Assembly (NCBI RefSeq): GCF_003316845.1
Contig: NZ_QMIK01000001.1
Coordinates: 1,488,001-1,552,000 of the forward strand
Direction of reading: 5' to 3'
DNA: 64,000 nucleotides
From: Cognataquiflexum aquatile
GTDB lineage: Bacteria > Bacteroidota > Bacteroidia > Cytophagales > Cyclobacteriaceae
Position numbers and translations under genes: made by a program. Numbering within the stretch: the first letter of the stretch is position 1; each line of letters starts with the position of its first letter. Of the stretch, positions 55,750 to 64,000 are shown piece by piece. The notes under the pieces are model-generated. The model saw nothing but the letters and a program-made list of their open reading frames with translations. It did no database searches and had not been told where the DNA came from.

Positions 55750-56112
55750 ATGAAAAAATTAGCCTTTATTCTCATCTTATTATTTGTAGTAAAAACTGAT
55801 TTTCTATTGGCACAAACCGCCACAAATGTAAAAGGAAAGTGGATTATGAATGTTGAGACAAATATGGGGAGCGGTTCGCCGACATTTGTACTTGACCACG
55901 TGGACGCCACCAACCTGAAGGGAACCTATACCGGTCAGTTGGGAGATTCCGAAGTAAAAGGAACACTCAAAGGCAATACCATTCACCTTGAATTCAGCAT
56001 AAGTGGAGAAATCATCGAATATGACGGTACAGTGACCGGAAATGAAATGAAGGGAAAAGTGAAATTGGGAACGATGGCTGAGGGAACCTTTACCGGAAAA
56101 AAGAAAGAGTAA
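55750..56112 (+). CDS. Small secreted protein of unknown function
   Basis: A 120-residue protein with a signal peptide (MKKLAFILILLFVVKTDFLL, ending AQ). The mature 100 residues are all beta-strand-like with short repeats of the type TGQLGDSEVKGTLKGNTI and EYDGTVTGNEMKGKVKLG. This fits a small lipocalin-like or repeat barrel, without a family name I am sure of. Flanked by gaps of about 185 and 257 bp without clear elements. Confidence 0.7.
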   Translation: MKKLAFILILLFVVKTDFLLAQTATNVKGKWIMNVETNMGSGSPTFVLDHVDATNLKGTYTGQLGDSEVKGTLKGNTIHLEFSISGEIIEYDGTVTGNEMKGKVKLGTMAEGTFTGKKKE

Positions 56113-56369
56113 AATGGTTTATTAAACCATCCTCCAATACTATATGATGTTGCCCATTCCTATTTTAAAGAATAAAATATTTCAGAATTATATCCTGATA
56201 ATGACCATGTTTCCAAGAAATAAACATCATTACCTGTCAATGGTGGAAAACGTTTTTTTATAAATCAGATAATTATTTTAAAAAAATTAATGAAGTTTGA
56301 TAAAAAATGACGCTTCCATAGTTTTAAATTAAATCAATAAGAGAACAACTTTATAAACCCTATTTAAAA

Positions 56370-57026
56370 ATGAAAAAATCAATTATTCTTATCGTATTTA
56401 TACTAGTGAGTGGATTTGGATTTGCACAGGGAATTCGTGTCAATACCTATGCGGGTTATGTCTTCCCGGACAGTTTTGACAATTATTATTCTGCAAATTC
56501 TTATGTCCAAGGACAAATCCAAGATGGATTCAGATGGGGTGTGGGATTGGAGTATGCTGTCCCCGGCAACCGTGCCATCGAACTCCAGTATAAAAGGCAG
56601 GATACCACTGCACCAACAACATACAGGGATCCAAATATTGGCAGTGGGGGACTTAATACTTCAAATTTTGAGGTAGGAATCAACTGGATCATGTTGAATT
56701 TCACCAATTATATTCCGGTCAATGAAACAGTCGAACCATTTGTTGGAGGAGGTCTAGGTATGGGGATTTTTGATGTTAGAAATCCGGACACAGGAAATGC
56801 CAACAACGGGACAAAATTTGCATGGAATATCAGAGGAGGATCTAACCTCTGGGTATCTGAAAATGTAGCTTTAAGAATTCAGGCATCTTTATTCTCAGCC
56901 GTACAATCAGTAGGGGGTGGATTATTTTTTGGTACAGGTGGTGCAAGTGCAGGGGTTGCAACCTATTCTACTATGTTCCAGTTTGGATTTGATGGAGGTT
57001 TAGTATTCAGGCTACCAGGGAAATAA
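56370..57026 (+). CDS. Outer-membrane beta-barrel protein (OmpA/opacity-like)
   Basis: A 218-residue protein with a signal peptide (ending GFAQG). It contains alternating hydrophobic strands such as RWGVGLEYAVPGNRAIELQY, EPFVGGGLGMGIFDVRN and SNLWVSENVALRIQASLFS, and it ends in a strand and LVFRLPGK. This is the eight-stranded barrel family of small outer-membrane proteins. It lies convergent with the sugar-oxidation operon. Function not inferred. Confidence 0.8.
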   Translation: MKKSIILIVFILVSGFGFAQGIRVNTYAGYVFPDSFDNYYSANSYVQGQIQDGFRWGVGLEYAVPGNRAIELQYKRQDTTAPTTYRDPNIGSGGLNTSNFEVGINWIMLNFTNYIPVNETVEPFVGGGLGMGIFDVRNPDTGNANNGTKFAWNIRGGSNLWVSENVALRIQASLFSAVQSVGGGLFFGTGGASAGVATYSTMFQFGFDGGLVFRLPGK

Positions 57027-57080
57027 AAAACTTCCAAACAATTGTATTCGGAAAAAAGAATTTTCCCCCTAAAACAACAA

Positions 57081-57108
57081 AACCCGAGCATTTGCCCGGG
57101 TTTTTTTT
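57081..57108. terminator. Rho-independent terminator between convergent genes
   Basis: AACCCGAGCA (57081-57090) pairs with TGCCCGGGTT (57093-57102) with one mismatch, followed by eight Ts on the plus strand; an A-rich run precedes it for the other direction. Confidence 0.85.
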
Positions 57109-57125
57109 ATGATTTTTATAGAAAT

Positions 57126-57872
57126 CTACAGCTTTTTTATTCTGATGTTTTTAAACCAAACTTCATCACCATGGTCTTGAAGTGCGATCTTACCTTTCTT
57201 GAATGTACCAAAACCTGGCATGTCTTTGAATTTGCTTTTGGCGATCAATGCTTCCCACTCAGGAGTCCAAAGTGTGGTTGACACGATCATGACACCGTTA
57301 AGATAAAGTTCGAGCTTGCCATCCTTGGAAATGATCTCGGCAAGATTCCATTCTCCAACAGGCTTGACAGTCTCTTCACTGCTGACAATCAGGTCGTACA
57401 AATCCCCTGCACGGTGGCTGACAATCTTGGCATCAGGATGTCCATTATTGTCCAGAACCTGCATTTCCATGCCGGTATTCCAAGGATAGGTAAATTCCGG
57501 CGCTTCATGCACAAAGAATATAATACCGCTGTTACCGTTTGGAGCTATTTTCCATTCTACCTGTAGGTGATAGTTGTCAAACTCCTCATTGGTCACGATG
57601 TCACCACCGTCACCTGTTTGCCAGCCGGCTTTGTTGGTGGCATCAAGGTAAATGGCGCCATCCTGAACTTTCCAGGCTTTGCCGACTTCTCCCCCACCAT
57701 ATTTGGACCATCCGTTAAATGAGGTTCCATCAAATAGGCTGATCCATTCAGATTCAGGAGCAACAGTTTCAACTACCTCTGCAACCTCAGTTTCTTCGGT
57801 TGCCTCTTGGTTTCCCCCACAGGCAAATGCCAGGGAAGCTGAAATCAGGAATATAAATGCTTGTTTTTTCAT
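57126..57872 (-). CDS. DUF1080 lipoprotein (3-keto-disaccharide hydrolase family)
   Basis: A 248-residue lipoprotein (lipobox SLAFAC, Cys about 18), start ATG 57872. The DUF1080 jelly-roll is recognised by WISLFDGTSFNGWSKYGGG, FDNYHLQVEWKIAPNGNSGI, GMEMQVLDNNGHPD, EWNLAEIISKDGKLELYLNG and GKIALQDHGDEVWFKNIRIK. Family members bind or cleave oxidised (3-keto) glycosides. The gene begins 2 bp after the cytochrome c stop, so the two are coupled. With the nearby GMC, isomerase and Gfo/Idh/MocA genes this supports a 3-keto-glycoside route. Substrate unproven. Confidence 0.9.
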   Translation of the reverse strand: MKKQAFIFLISASLAFACGGNQEATEETEVAEVVETVAPESEWISLFDGTSFNGWSKYGGGEVGKAWKVQDGAIYLDATNKAGWQTGDGGDIVTNEEFDNYHLQVEWKIAPNGNSGIIFFVHEAPEFTYPWNTGMEMQVLDNNGHPDAKIVSHRAGDLYDLIVSSEETVKPVGEWNLAEIISKDGKLELYLNGVMIVSTTLWTPEWEALIAKSKFKDMPGFGTFKKGKIALQDHGDEVWFKNIRIKKL

Positions 57873-57874
57873 TT

Positions 57875-58300
57875 TTATTTCTTCAAAAGGAGAACATATT
57901 TCACCATAACTTCCACATCTGCAGGAGCAAGCTGTGGATGCGGAGTCATTGCGATTTCTCCCCAAGTACCTACATGTCCTTCTATCACGTGCTTGGTCAG
58001 CAAAGCGATATTTTCAGGAGTACTTTCATACTTTGCAGCTACATCGGCGTAAGATGGTCCTACAATTTTTCTTTCTACCATGTGACATGCTGTACAGCCT
58101 GCCTCTTTGGTTTTTGCTTGACCTGCGATGAAGATCGGGTCGTCTTTGTATTTTTCCTCCAAACTAACGGGAGCAGCAGGCGGAGGAGTGGTGACCGCGG
58201 TCTCCGTGGTGGCCGTTTCGGAAGTAGAACCTCCTCCACAGGAGTAAGTCAATGCGGATGCGGCTATCAAGCCAAGTGTCAATGATTTAATCAGTTTCAT
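57875..58300 (-). CDS. Class I cytochrome c lipoprotein
   Basis: A 141-residue lipoprotein (lipobox LTYSC, Cys about 21), with a Thr/Pro/Glu-rich linker, then a single c-type haem domain: CTACH (about residues 69-73) is the haem-binding motif and IAMTPHPQL provides the Met ligand. It is a membrane-anchored electron carrier in the periplasm, probably for the GMC dehydrogenases of this region. It shares a transcript with the DUF1080 gene downstream. Confidence 0.93.
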   Translation of the reverse strand: MKLIKSLTLGLIAASALTYSCGGGSTSETATTETAVTTPPPAAPVSLEEKYKDDPIFIAGQAKTKEAGCTACHMVERKIVGPSYADVAAKYESTPENIALLTKHVIEGHVGTWGEIAMTPHPQLAPADVEVMVKYVLLLKK

Positions 58301-58321
58301 AAAATATAGGTTAATGGTAAT

Positions 58322-59374
58322 TTAAATTCCTAGGATTTTTTTGTTGAAAGCCTCGTCAGCTCCGGCTGCAGCAAAATCATCAAAAGCTTTTTCTGTGACT
58401 CTGATAATATGGTCCGCAATAAATGGAGCTCCTTCAAGTGCTCCCTGCTCGGGATGTTTGATGGCACACTCCCATTCGAGTACCGCCCAACCTGAGTAGT
58501 CGTACTGCGAAAGTTTGCTAAAGATACCACTAAAATCTACTTGACCATCTCCCAAGGAACGGAATCTTCCGGCACGCTGCACCCATCCTTGGTATCCGCC
58601 ATAGACGCCCTGCTTGCCGGTTGGATTGAATTCCGCGTCTTTGACATGGAACATCTTGATTCTTTCGTGATAGAAATCAATGAATTGAAGGTAGTCAAGA
58701 CACTGCAATACAAAATGACTTGGGTCATACAGGATGTTTGCGCGCTTGTGGTTGTTAACTTTCTCCAAAAACATCTCGAAAGTAATTCCGTCATGCAAAT
58801 CTTCTCCGGGATGGAGTTCATAGCAGACATCGACGCCATATTCTTCAAAAGTATCCAAGATGGGCATCCATCTTTTTGCCAATTCTGTGAATCCTGTATC
58901 GACCAAACCTGCCGGACGCTGTGGCCAAGGATATACTGTCTGCCACATCAATGCGCCTGAGAAAGTAGCATGTGCATTTAGTCCAAGATTGGAGGAGGCT
59001 TTTGCAGCAAATTTCAGCTGTTGGGTTGCCCATTCAGATTTTGCTTTGAGATTTCCGGCAAGGTTTGCAGGAGCAAAGCCATCGAAAAGCTCGTTGTAAG
59101 CAGGATGGGTTGCCACCAACTGACCCTGAAGGTGGGTTGAAAGTTCAGTGATTTGCATGCCTGTGGCATTGACGATGCCTTTGATTTCATCGGCGTAGGT
59201 TTTGCTTTCGGCGGCTTTTTGGAGGTCGATCAATCTTCCATCCCAAGATGGAATCTGTACACCTTTGTATCCGGCTGCTGACATCCACTCACAAATACTT
59301 TTCAGGCTGTTGAACGGTGCTTTGTCATCGGCAAACTGTGCCAAAAAAACTGCAGGTCCTTTTATGGTTTTCAT
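58322..59374 (-). CDS. Sugar phosphate isomerase/epimerase family protein (xylose-isomerase-like TIM barrel)
   Basis: A 350-residue cytoplasmic TIM barrel of the AP-endonuclease-2/xylose-isomerase-like superfamily. Metal-site candidates include CYELHPGEDLHDG, LYDPSHFVLQ, KMFHVKDAEF and AVLEWECAIKHPEQ (Glu/Asp/His/Glu). Such proteins in sugar operons often isomerise or cleave (as lyases or hydrolases) 3-keto sugars. Same strand as and 22 bp upstream of the cytochrome gene. The gene before it encodes a Gfo/Idh/MocA oxidoreductase, so the four form an operon-like run. Confidence 0.88.
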   Translation of the reverse strand: MKTIKGPAVFLAQFADDKAPFNSLKSICEWMSAAGYKGVQIPSWDGRLIDLQKAAESKTYADEIKGIVNATGMQITELSTHLQGQLVATHPAYNELFDGFAPANLAGNLKAKSEWATQQLKFAAKASSNLGLNAHATFSGALMWQTVYPWPQRPAGLVDTGFTELAKRWMPILDTFEEYGVDVCYELHPGEDLHDGITFEMFLEKVNNHKRANILYDPSHFVLQCLDYLQFIDFYHERIKMFHVKDAEFNPTGKQGVYGGYQGWVQRAGRFRSLGDGQVDFSGIFSKLSQYDYSGWAVLEWECAIKHPEQGALEGAPFIADHIIRVTEKAFDDFAAAGADEAFNKKILGI

Positions 59375-59390
59375 AGGTTTATTTATTAAA

Positions 59391-59453
59391 GATTGGAAAA
59401 TTAGAAAATTGGAAAATTATAATGTTAGAAGGTTATAAAGTTTCAAAGTTTAG
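59391..59453. repeat. Degenerate TTGGAAAATT word repeat
   Basis: About 60 bp contain ATTGGAAAATTAGAAAATTG and drifting relatives, including AATGTTAGAAGGTTATAAAG. Intergenic, between two same-strand genes. Confidence 0.7.
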
Positions 59454-59482
59454 AGGAAGATGACAAATGCTACAAGCGAATT

Positions 59483-59517
59483 TGGTACTTGGTACTTAGT
59501 ACTTGATACTTGATACA
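59483..59517. repeat. Degenerate GGTACTT word repeat
   Basis: Four to five units of the seven-base word TTGGTACTT, TTAGTACTT, TTGATACTT lie in a row. It is a different word family placed 30 bp from the previous one. Confidence 0.75.
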
Positions 59518-59534
59518 TTATTCTCGCTTCACCC

Positions 59535-60701
59535 CTAAAACTCCACATTGAAAGGTGTCCATTTCTGATCGGAAGCCGAGCTTGCCAAGACATTTTCGAT
59601 AAAGGCCATGCCACGGATTCCATCTTCTGCACCGGGGAAGTCCCACCATTCGGCTTTGGGTTCCTCCCCTTTTCTCAACGCATAAATGCACCTTGCGAAA
59701 TTTCTGTAAATATTGGCAAAAGCTTCAATATATCCTTCCGGATGACCGGCCGGAGTTCTGGTATTTTCATTGGCCATGGAACCTAAATAGCCGTTTCCTG
59801 CACGGTATATTTCATCCGGCCTGTCAGACCATCTTAGTCTCAGGGTATTATTATCTTCCTGCATCCATTCCAACCCACCTTTTTCTCCATAAACACGGAT
59901 TTTGAGGTTATTTTCACAACCGGCGTCTATTTGGGATGCTGTCAGGATTCCGGATGCGTTGTTTTCAAATCGCATCAAAACTGCTCCATCGTCATCTATC
60001 GGGCGTCCTTTCACCTTGATGTCAAGGTCGGCACATATTTTTGCTACTTTGATCCCGGAGACATATTCAGCAAGGTTGAATGCATGGGTTCCGATATCGC
60101 CAAAGCAACCGGCTTTCCCATTTCTGGCAGGATCTGTTCTCCATTCCGCCTGTTTGTTTTCATATTCCAACAGCTTGTGCAACCATCCCTGAGGATATTC
60201 CACATAGACTTTCCTGACTTCCCCGATTACCCCTTCAGCGATCATTTGCTTCATTTGCTTGATCATCGGATATCCGGTGTAAGTATGTGTCAGGCAAAAA
60301 AGCTTGTCACTTTTCTTGATGATTTTATAAAGTTCTTTTGCTTGGTCATAAGTCAAAGTCATTGGCTTGTCAAGGACAACATGGAATCCTGCCTCCAAAG
60401 CTTTCTTTGTAGGATCAAAGTGCACATTGTTGGGAGTGACGATGCTGATGATGTCTATCCTTTCGGATTCGGGCAATGCCAGTTCCTTTTGAATCATTTC
60501 GTCATAGGATGAATAAACCCGGGATGGGTCAAGCATGAGCTCTTCACCGGCCTGTCTGGTTTTTTCAGGATTGCTGCTAAATGAGCCCGCAGTGATTTCT
60601 ATCAAACCGTCCATCAGCGCCGCACTCCGGTGGATCGCACCGATAAATGCACCTGGACCGCCGCCGACCATTCCCATTTTGAGTTTTTTCTGTGCTGCCA
60701 T
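59535..60701 (-). CDS. Gfo/Idh/MocA-family NAD(P)-dependent oxidoreductase
   Basis: A 388-residue cytoplasmic dehydrogenase. The dinucleotide motif is MGMVGGGPGAFIGAIHRSA at residues 9-27; the catalytic-type EKP variant is HVVLDKPMTLTYDQA, and the second half holds GDIGTHAFNLAEYVSG. These enzymes oxidise or reduce inositols and sugars, including 3-keto sugars. It is the first gene of the minus-strand operon with the isomerase, cytochrome and DUF1080 genes. Divergent from the MFS gene. Confidence 0.92.
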   Translation of the reverse strand: MAAQKKLKMGMVGGGPGAFIGAIHRSAALMDGLIEITAGSFSSNPEKTRQAGEELMLDPSRVYSSYDEMIQKELALPESERIDIISIVTPNNVHFDPTKKALEAGFHVVLDKPMTLTYDQAKELYKIIKKSDKLFCLTHTYTGYPMIKQMKQMIAEGVIGEVRKVYVEYPQGWLHKLLEYENKQAEWRTDPARNGKAGCFGDIGTHAFNLAEYVSGIKVAKICADLDIKVKGRPIDDDGAVLMRFENNASGILTASQIDAGCENNLKIRVYGEKGGLEWMQEDNNTLRLRWSDRPDEIYRAGNGYLGSMANENTRTPAGHPEGYIEAFANIYRNFARCIYALRKGEEPKAEWWDFPGAEDGIRGMAFIENVLASSASDQKWTPFNVEF

Positions 60702-60973
60702 ATTATATTGGATTATTGGTTTTCAGGGTTTAATATTTTGGATTAAATTTCTTGTAAGATAATTTATGATTTGTTTTCACTTAAACACGAAATGAAATAA
60801 ATGACCAATTGCAGTAAGATGTTATGAGTGGTAAAGTTTTGAACCGCTTATTGACTTATTTCATTTGGACTTTCGGAAAAACTAAAATTAAGGCAAAATC
60901 CCTGAATTTTAAACATAAAATTGATACTTTACCGCTTCGTTATATCCGATTTTAACCAATCAACCACGACATT

Positions 60974-62224
60974 ATGCATTCCGGAACCAGAGCCCAACTT
61001 TCTTTCATGATGTTCTTGGAATTTTTCGTTTGGGGTTCCTGGTATGTGACCATGGGTACTTTTTTGGTTACCAATCTTGGTGCAAGCTATACCCAAATAG
61101 CCGCCGCCTTTTCCACACAGTCATTTGGGGCCATTATCGCTCCATTTATCATCGGATTGATTGCAGACCGGTATTTCAATGCAGAAAAAATTCTGGGCTT
61201 CCTCCATTTGATCGGCGCTGTGTTGCTATACCTGTGCTATCAGGCCACGAGTTTTGAATTGTTTTATCCGTTCATATTTGGATACATGGTTCTCTATATG
61301 CCGACTTTGGCTTTGGTCAATTCTGTTTCTTTTAGACAGATGAAGGATCCCGAAAAAGAATTTTCCCCGATCAGGGTATGGGGAACCATCGGATGGATCG
61401 CTGCAGGGCTTTCGATCAGTTATGTTTTTTTATGGGATGAAGCCGGGAATATGTCCAATGGCTTTCTCAAAAACACTTTTCTGATGGCCTCCATATCCTC
61501 TTTGGTTCTTGGCTTATTTTCATTTACTCTTCCAAAAACCCCTCCAAGAGCCAATAAAAACGAAAAAGTCAAAATAGGAGACTTGATCGGGCTGGACGCC
61601 TTGAAATTATTGAAGGACAAAAACTACGCTATCTTCTTTTTATCTTCTATCCTGATCTGCATTCCTTTGGCTTTCTATTTTCAAAATGCAAATCCGTTCT
61701 TAGCCGAAATCGGCGTATCGGATCCTACCGGAAAAATGACCATCGGACAAGTCTCAGAAGCTTTCTTCCTTCTTTTGCTTCCTTTTTTCTTCAAAAGATT
61801 TGGATTCAAAATGACCATGATGATCGGAATGCTAGCTTGGGTAGTCCGGTATGCCTTGTTTTCAATAGGAGATGCAGGGGATGGACTTTATTTATTGATC
61901 CTCGGAATAGCCCTGCATGGTATCTGTTATGATTTCTTCTTTGTATCCGGCCAAATCTATACTGATTCGAAGGCAGGAGAGAAATTCCAATCCTCTGCAC
62001 AAGGACTAATCACCCTGGCAACCTACGGTTTGGGAATGCTGATAGGATTTGCTGTCGCCGGACAAGTCACTGATTTATATTTGAATGCAGATGGTACACA
62101 TGATTGGAAATCCATCTGGATGATTCCCTCCGGTATTGCTATATTAGTGGTACTGATTTTCCTGATCTTCTTTAAAAATGAAACAATGAACAAAAAACCC
62201 GAAATAAAACCTATTGAATCATGA
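60974..62224 (+). CDS. MFS transporter of the nucleoside:H+ symporter type
   Basis: A 416-residue, 12-helix protein. LSFMMFLEFFVWGSWYVTMG and QSFGAIIAPFIIGLIADRYF at the N-terminus with MLIGFAVAGQVTDLYLNADG are the hallmarks of the NHS (NupG-like) family. Bacteroidota members in sugar-oxidation clusters may carry sugars or glycosides rather than nucleosides. The stop overlaps the next gene's start (ATGA), so the two are coupled. It faces the Gfo/Idh/MocA gene across 272 bp. Confidence 0.9.
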   Translation: MHSGTRAQLSFMMFLEFFVWGSWYVTMGTFLVTNLGASYTQIAAAFSTQSFGAIIAPFIIGLIADRYFNAEKILGFLHLIGAVLLYLCYQATSFELFYPFIFGYMVLYMPTLALVNSVSFRQMKDPEKEFSPIRVWGTIGWIAAGLSISYVFLWDEAGNMSNGFLKNTFLMASISSLVLGLFSFTLPKTPPRANKNEKVKIGDLIGLDALKLLKDKNYAIFFLSSILICIPLAFYFQNANPFLAEIGVSDPTGKMTIGQVSEAFFLLLLPFFFKRFGFKMTMMIGMLAWVVRYALFSIGDAGDGLYLLILGIALHGICYDFFFVSGQIYTDSKAGEKFQSSAQGLITLATYGLGMLIGFAVAGQVTDLYLNADGTHDWKSIWMIPSGIAILVVLIFLIFFKNETMNKKPEIKPIES

Positions 62225-63093
62225 CCCAACTCAGCCGAAGAAACAGTCTTAAAAAAATGCTTGTGGGAACAGTGGCCGCCACCGGACTTCCTCTTGTCAG
62301 CACCCATGCTGAAAGCCTTCCATATCAGCTCAAAGGCAATGTAAACCATGCCGTATGTCATTGGCCCTTTAATCCGATGACAATCGAAGAGTTATGCATT
62401 GGAATCAAAAAAATCGGATTCAATGCCATTGACTTGATAGGCCCAAACAACTGGCACATTCTCCAAAAACACGGAGTGGAATGCTCAATGTGCAATGGCG
62501 CTGACATGGGAATAGTCAAAGGATGGAATGATCCCAAAAACCATGAACAATTGATCAAAGGCTATGAGGAAGTGATTCCACTGGTTGCAAAAGCCGGCTA
62601 CAAGAATTTGATTGCTTTCAGTGGCAACAGAAACGGGATGGATGATGAGACGGGGCTGAAGAATTCTGCTGAAGGTCTCAAAAAAATCATGGCCACTGCA
62701 GAAAAACACAATGTCATGATCATCATGGAGCTCCTCAACAGTAAGGTAGACCATGCTGATTACATGTGTGACAAAAGCGCTTGGGGCATAGAGCTCTGCA
62801 AAATGGTAGATTCTCCAAACCTCAAACTGCTTTATGATATCTACCACATGCAAATCATGGAGGGTGACATCATCAGGACCATCAAAAGAGACCATCAATA
62901 CTTCGGACATTACCATACAGCCGGTAATCCCGGAAGAAATGAAATAGACGAAACCCAGGAAATCTATTATCCACCGATTGTAAAAGCGATCTTGGAGACA
63001 GGTTATAAAGGGTATTTCTGTCAGGAATTTGTGCCAAAGAAGGCAGACAAAATGGCTTCACTTGCCGAAGCCATCAGAATTTGTGATTTATAA
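62221..63093 (+). CDS. TAT-exported hydroxypyruvate-isomerase-like TIM-barrel protein
   Basis: A 290-residue protein with a twin-arginine-like signal (MTQLSRRNSLKKMLVGTVAA). The barrel matches the hydroxypyruvate isomerase/xylose-isomerase-like superfamily: VNHAVCHWPFNPMTIEELC, MIIMELLNSKVDHADYMCD, LLYDIYHMQIMEGD, FGHYHTAGNPGRNEIDETQE and FCQEFVPK, supplying Glu/Asp/His/Glu ligands. Export suggests that it acts on a sugar in the periplasm. Its start overlaps the transporter's stop; the GMC dehydrogenase gene follows 23 bp later. Confidence 0.9.
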   Translation: MTQLSRRNSLKKMLVGTVAATGLPLVSTHAESLPYQLKGNVNHAVCHWPFNPMTIEELCIGIKKIGFNAIDLIGPNNWHILQKHGVECSMCNGADMGIVKGWNDPKNHEQLIKGYEEVIPLVAKAGYKNLIAFSGNRNGMDDETGLKNSAEGLKKIMATAEKHNVMIIMELLNSKVDHADYMCDKSAWGIELCKMVDSPNLKLLYDIYHMQIMEGDIIRTIKRDHQYFGHYHTAGNPGRNEIDETQEIYYPPIVKAILETGYKGYFCQEFVPKKADKMASLAEAIRICDL

Positions 63094-63116
63094 ATAAATA
63101 CAACCAATAACTAATT

Positions 63117-64000
63117 ATGGCAGACAATACCTATGACGCTATCGTGGTCGGCTCCGGAATCAGCGGAGGCTGGGCCGCGAAAGAGTTGACAGAAAAAGGG
63201 CTTAAAGTCCTCATGCTCGAAAGAGGACCAAATGTAGTACACAAAACCGATTACAAAACAGCGACACTAGCCCCTTGGGAAGTACCGCACAGAGGCAGGA
63301 GAACTACCGAGATGATCGATGCTCATCCCAATTTGAAGAGAGATTATGTACTCAATGAGCTAAATCTTGACTGGTGGGCACACGAATCCGAATCACCTTA
63401 TATCGAGACCAAACCATTCACCTGGTTCAGGGGATATCAGGTCGGAGGAAGGTCTTTGCTTTGGGGAAGACAAAGTTACAGGCTGAGTGACCTTGATTTC
63501 GAGGCGAACCTTAAGGAAGGGATTGCTGTGGATTGGCCCATCAGATACAAAGACTTGGCCCCATGGTATTCTTATGTAGAAAAATTCGCCGGAATTTCCG
63601 GAAACAAAGACGGACTAGCCCAGCTTCCGGACGGTGATTTTCAGCCACCCATGCCGCTCAACTGTGTAGAAAAAGATGTAGCAGAAAGAGTAAAGAAGGC
63701 TTTTGACGGAAAAAGACTCGTCACTATCGGAAGAGTTGCCAACCTGACCCAACCTTTGGAAGGAAGATCGCAATGCCAGTTTAGGAATAAGTGCTCTTTG
63801 GGATGTCCTTTTGGAGGATATTTCAGTACCCAGGCCTCCACCATGCCTGCTGCTGTGAAAACTGGGAACTTAACTTTGAGACCTTGGTCCATTGTCACCA
63901 AATTGATTTATGACAAAGACAGCAAAAAAGCCACCGGAGTCGAAATCATTGACGGCGAGACCAACCAGACCTATGAATTCAATGCCAAGATCATTTTCCT
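63117..64000 (+). CDS. GMC-family FAD-dependent dehydrogenase, C-terminus cut by window edge
   Basis: The first 294 codons of a GMC oxidoreductase paralogous to that at 47648. FAD motif VVGSGISGGWAAKELTEKG, GYQVGGRSLLWGRQSYR, and Cys220/226/230 in the C-x5-C-x3-C arrangement. It is the last visible gene of a transporter-isomerase-dehydrogenase run. A subunit-3-like partner and a cytochrome may follow outside the window. Sugar or glycoside oxidation is inferred. Confidence 0.9.
   Translation, partial: MADNTYDAIVVGSGISGGWAAKELTEKGLKVLMLERGPNVVHKTDYKTATLAPWEVPHRGRRTTEMIDAHPNLKRDYVLNELNLDWWAHESESPYIETKPFTWFRGYQVGGRSLLWGRQSYRLSDLDFEANLKEGIAVDWPIRYKDLAPWYSYVEKFAGISGNKDGLAQLPDGDFQPPMPLNCVEKDVAERVKKAFDGKRLVTIGRVANLTQPLEGRSQCQFRNKCSLGCPFGGYFSTQASTMPAAVKTGNLTLRPWSIVTKLIYDKDSKKATGVEIIDGETNQTYEFNAKIIF

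Noticed and set aside
63641-63901. Minus-strand frame near the window end
   Set aside because: It is antisense to the GMC dehydrogenase, whose motifs continue across the region.

Overview
The window is chromosomal DNA of a Bacteroidota bacterium, most likely order Cytophagales and near the Cyclobacteriaceae (Algoriphagus-like). The evidence is two giant adhesins with type B type IX secretion (T9SS) C-termini beside a PorP/SprF gene, many Bacteroidota-style lipoproteins, TAnnTTTG-like promoter boxes, a UMF1-type transporter, and homogentisate dioxygenase, PafA and M28 proteins of the Bacteroidota type. Family-level placement is inference. No rRNA, tRNA, CRISPR array or complete insertion sequence was seen.

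Layout. 0-6 kb: the start of an RND-efflux adaptor gene (cut by the window edge), an RlpA-like protein and the sbcDC nuclease operon. 6-8 kb: an accessory patch with REP-like palindromes, degenerate short-word repeats and a AAA+ ATPase gene enclosed by inward-facing 45-bp inverted repeats. 8-14.5 kb: a secreted phosphoesterase, dinB, a hipBA toxin-antitoxin module enclosed by a 70-bp duplication of the dinB 3' end, a GH16 glucanase and a CsbD protein. 14.6-25 kb: metabolic genes (hmgA, pafA, aminopeptidase P, a UbiA prenyltransferase, purN, purH, cysS, an M28 peptidase). 25-32 kb: a sugar region (LacI regulator, galM, galK, a ParDE-type module, a GH140-like hydrolase, an MFS transporter). 32-44 kb: two paralogous T9SS adhesins flanking yaaA, then porP/sprF and an M48 protease. 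44.6-57 kb: a PhyH dioxygenase, small proteins, a GMC dehydrogenase with its TAT partner, a LytTR regulator, an intradiol-dioxygenase fusion, an acyltransferase with a broken 5' end, a UMF1 transporter and envelope proteins. 57-64 kb: a sugar-oxidation cluster of a DUF1080 lipoprotein, a lipoprotein cytochrome c, two TIM-barrel isomerases, a Gfo/Idh/MocA oxidoreductase, an MFS transporter and a second GMC dehydrogenase running off the end.

How the genes fit together. Both GMC proteins carry a C-x5-C-x3-C motif with the spacing known for the [3Fe-4S] site of FAD-dependent glucose dehydrogenase. One has a gluconate-2-dehydrogenase-subunit-3-like TAT partner, and a lipoprotein cytochrome c lies about 8 kb away. 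With the DUF1080 protein, isomerases and Gfo/Idh/MocA oxidoreductase, this suggests periplasmic oxidation of glycosides to 3-keto sugars and their later cleavage. The GH16, GH140 and galactose genes fit a polysaccharide-degrading, surface-gliding lifestyle.

Most unusual: (1) the ATPase gene bounded by paired 20-bp palindromes in inverted orientation; (2) hipBA enclosed by a near-perfect direct duplication of the last 21 codons and stop of dinB; (3) several families of language-like degenerate short repeats in gaps; (4) an in-frame stop codon in the N-terminus of an acyltransferase.
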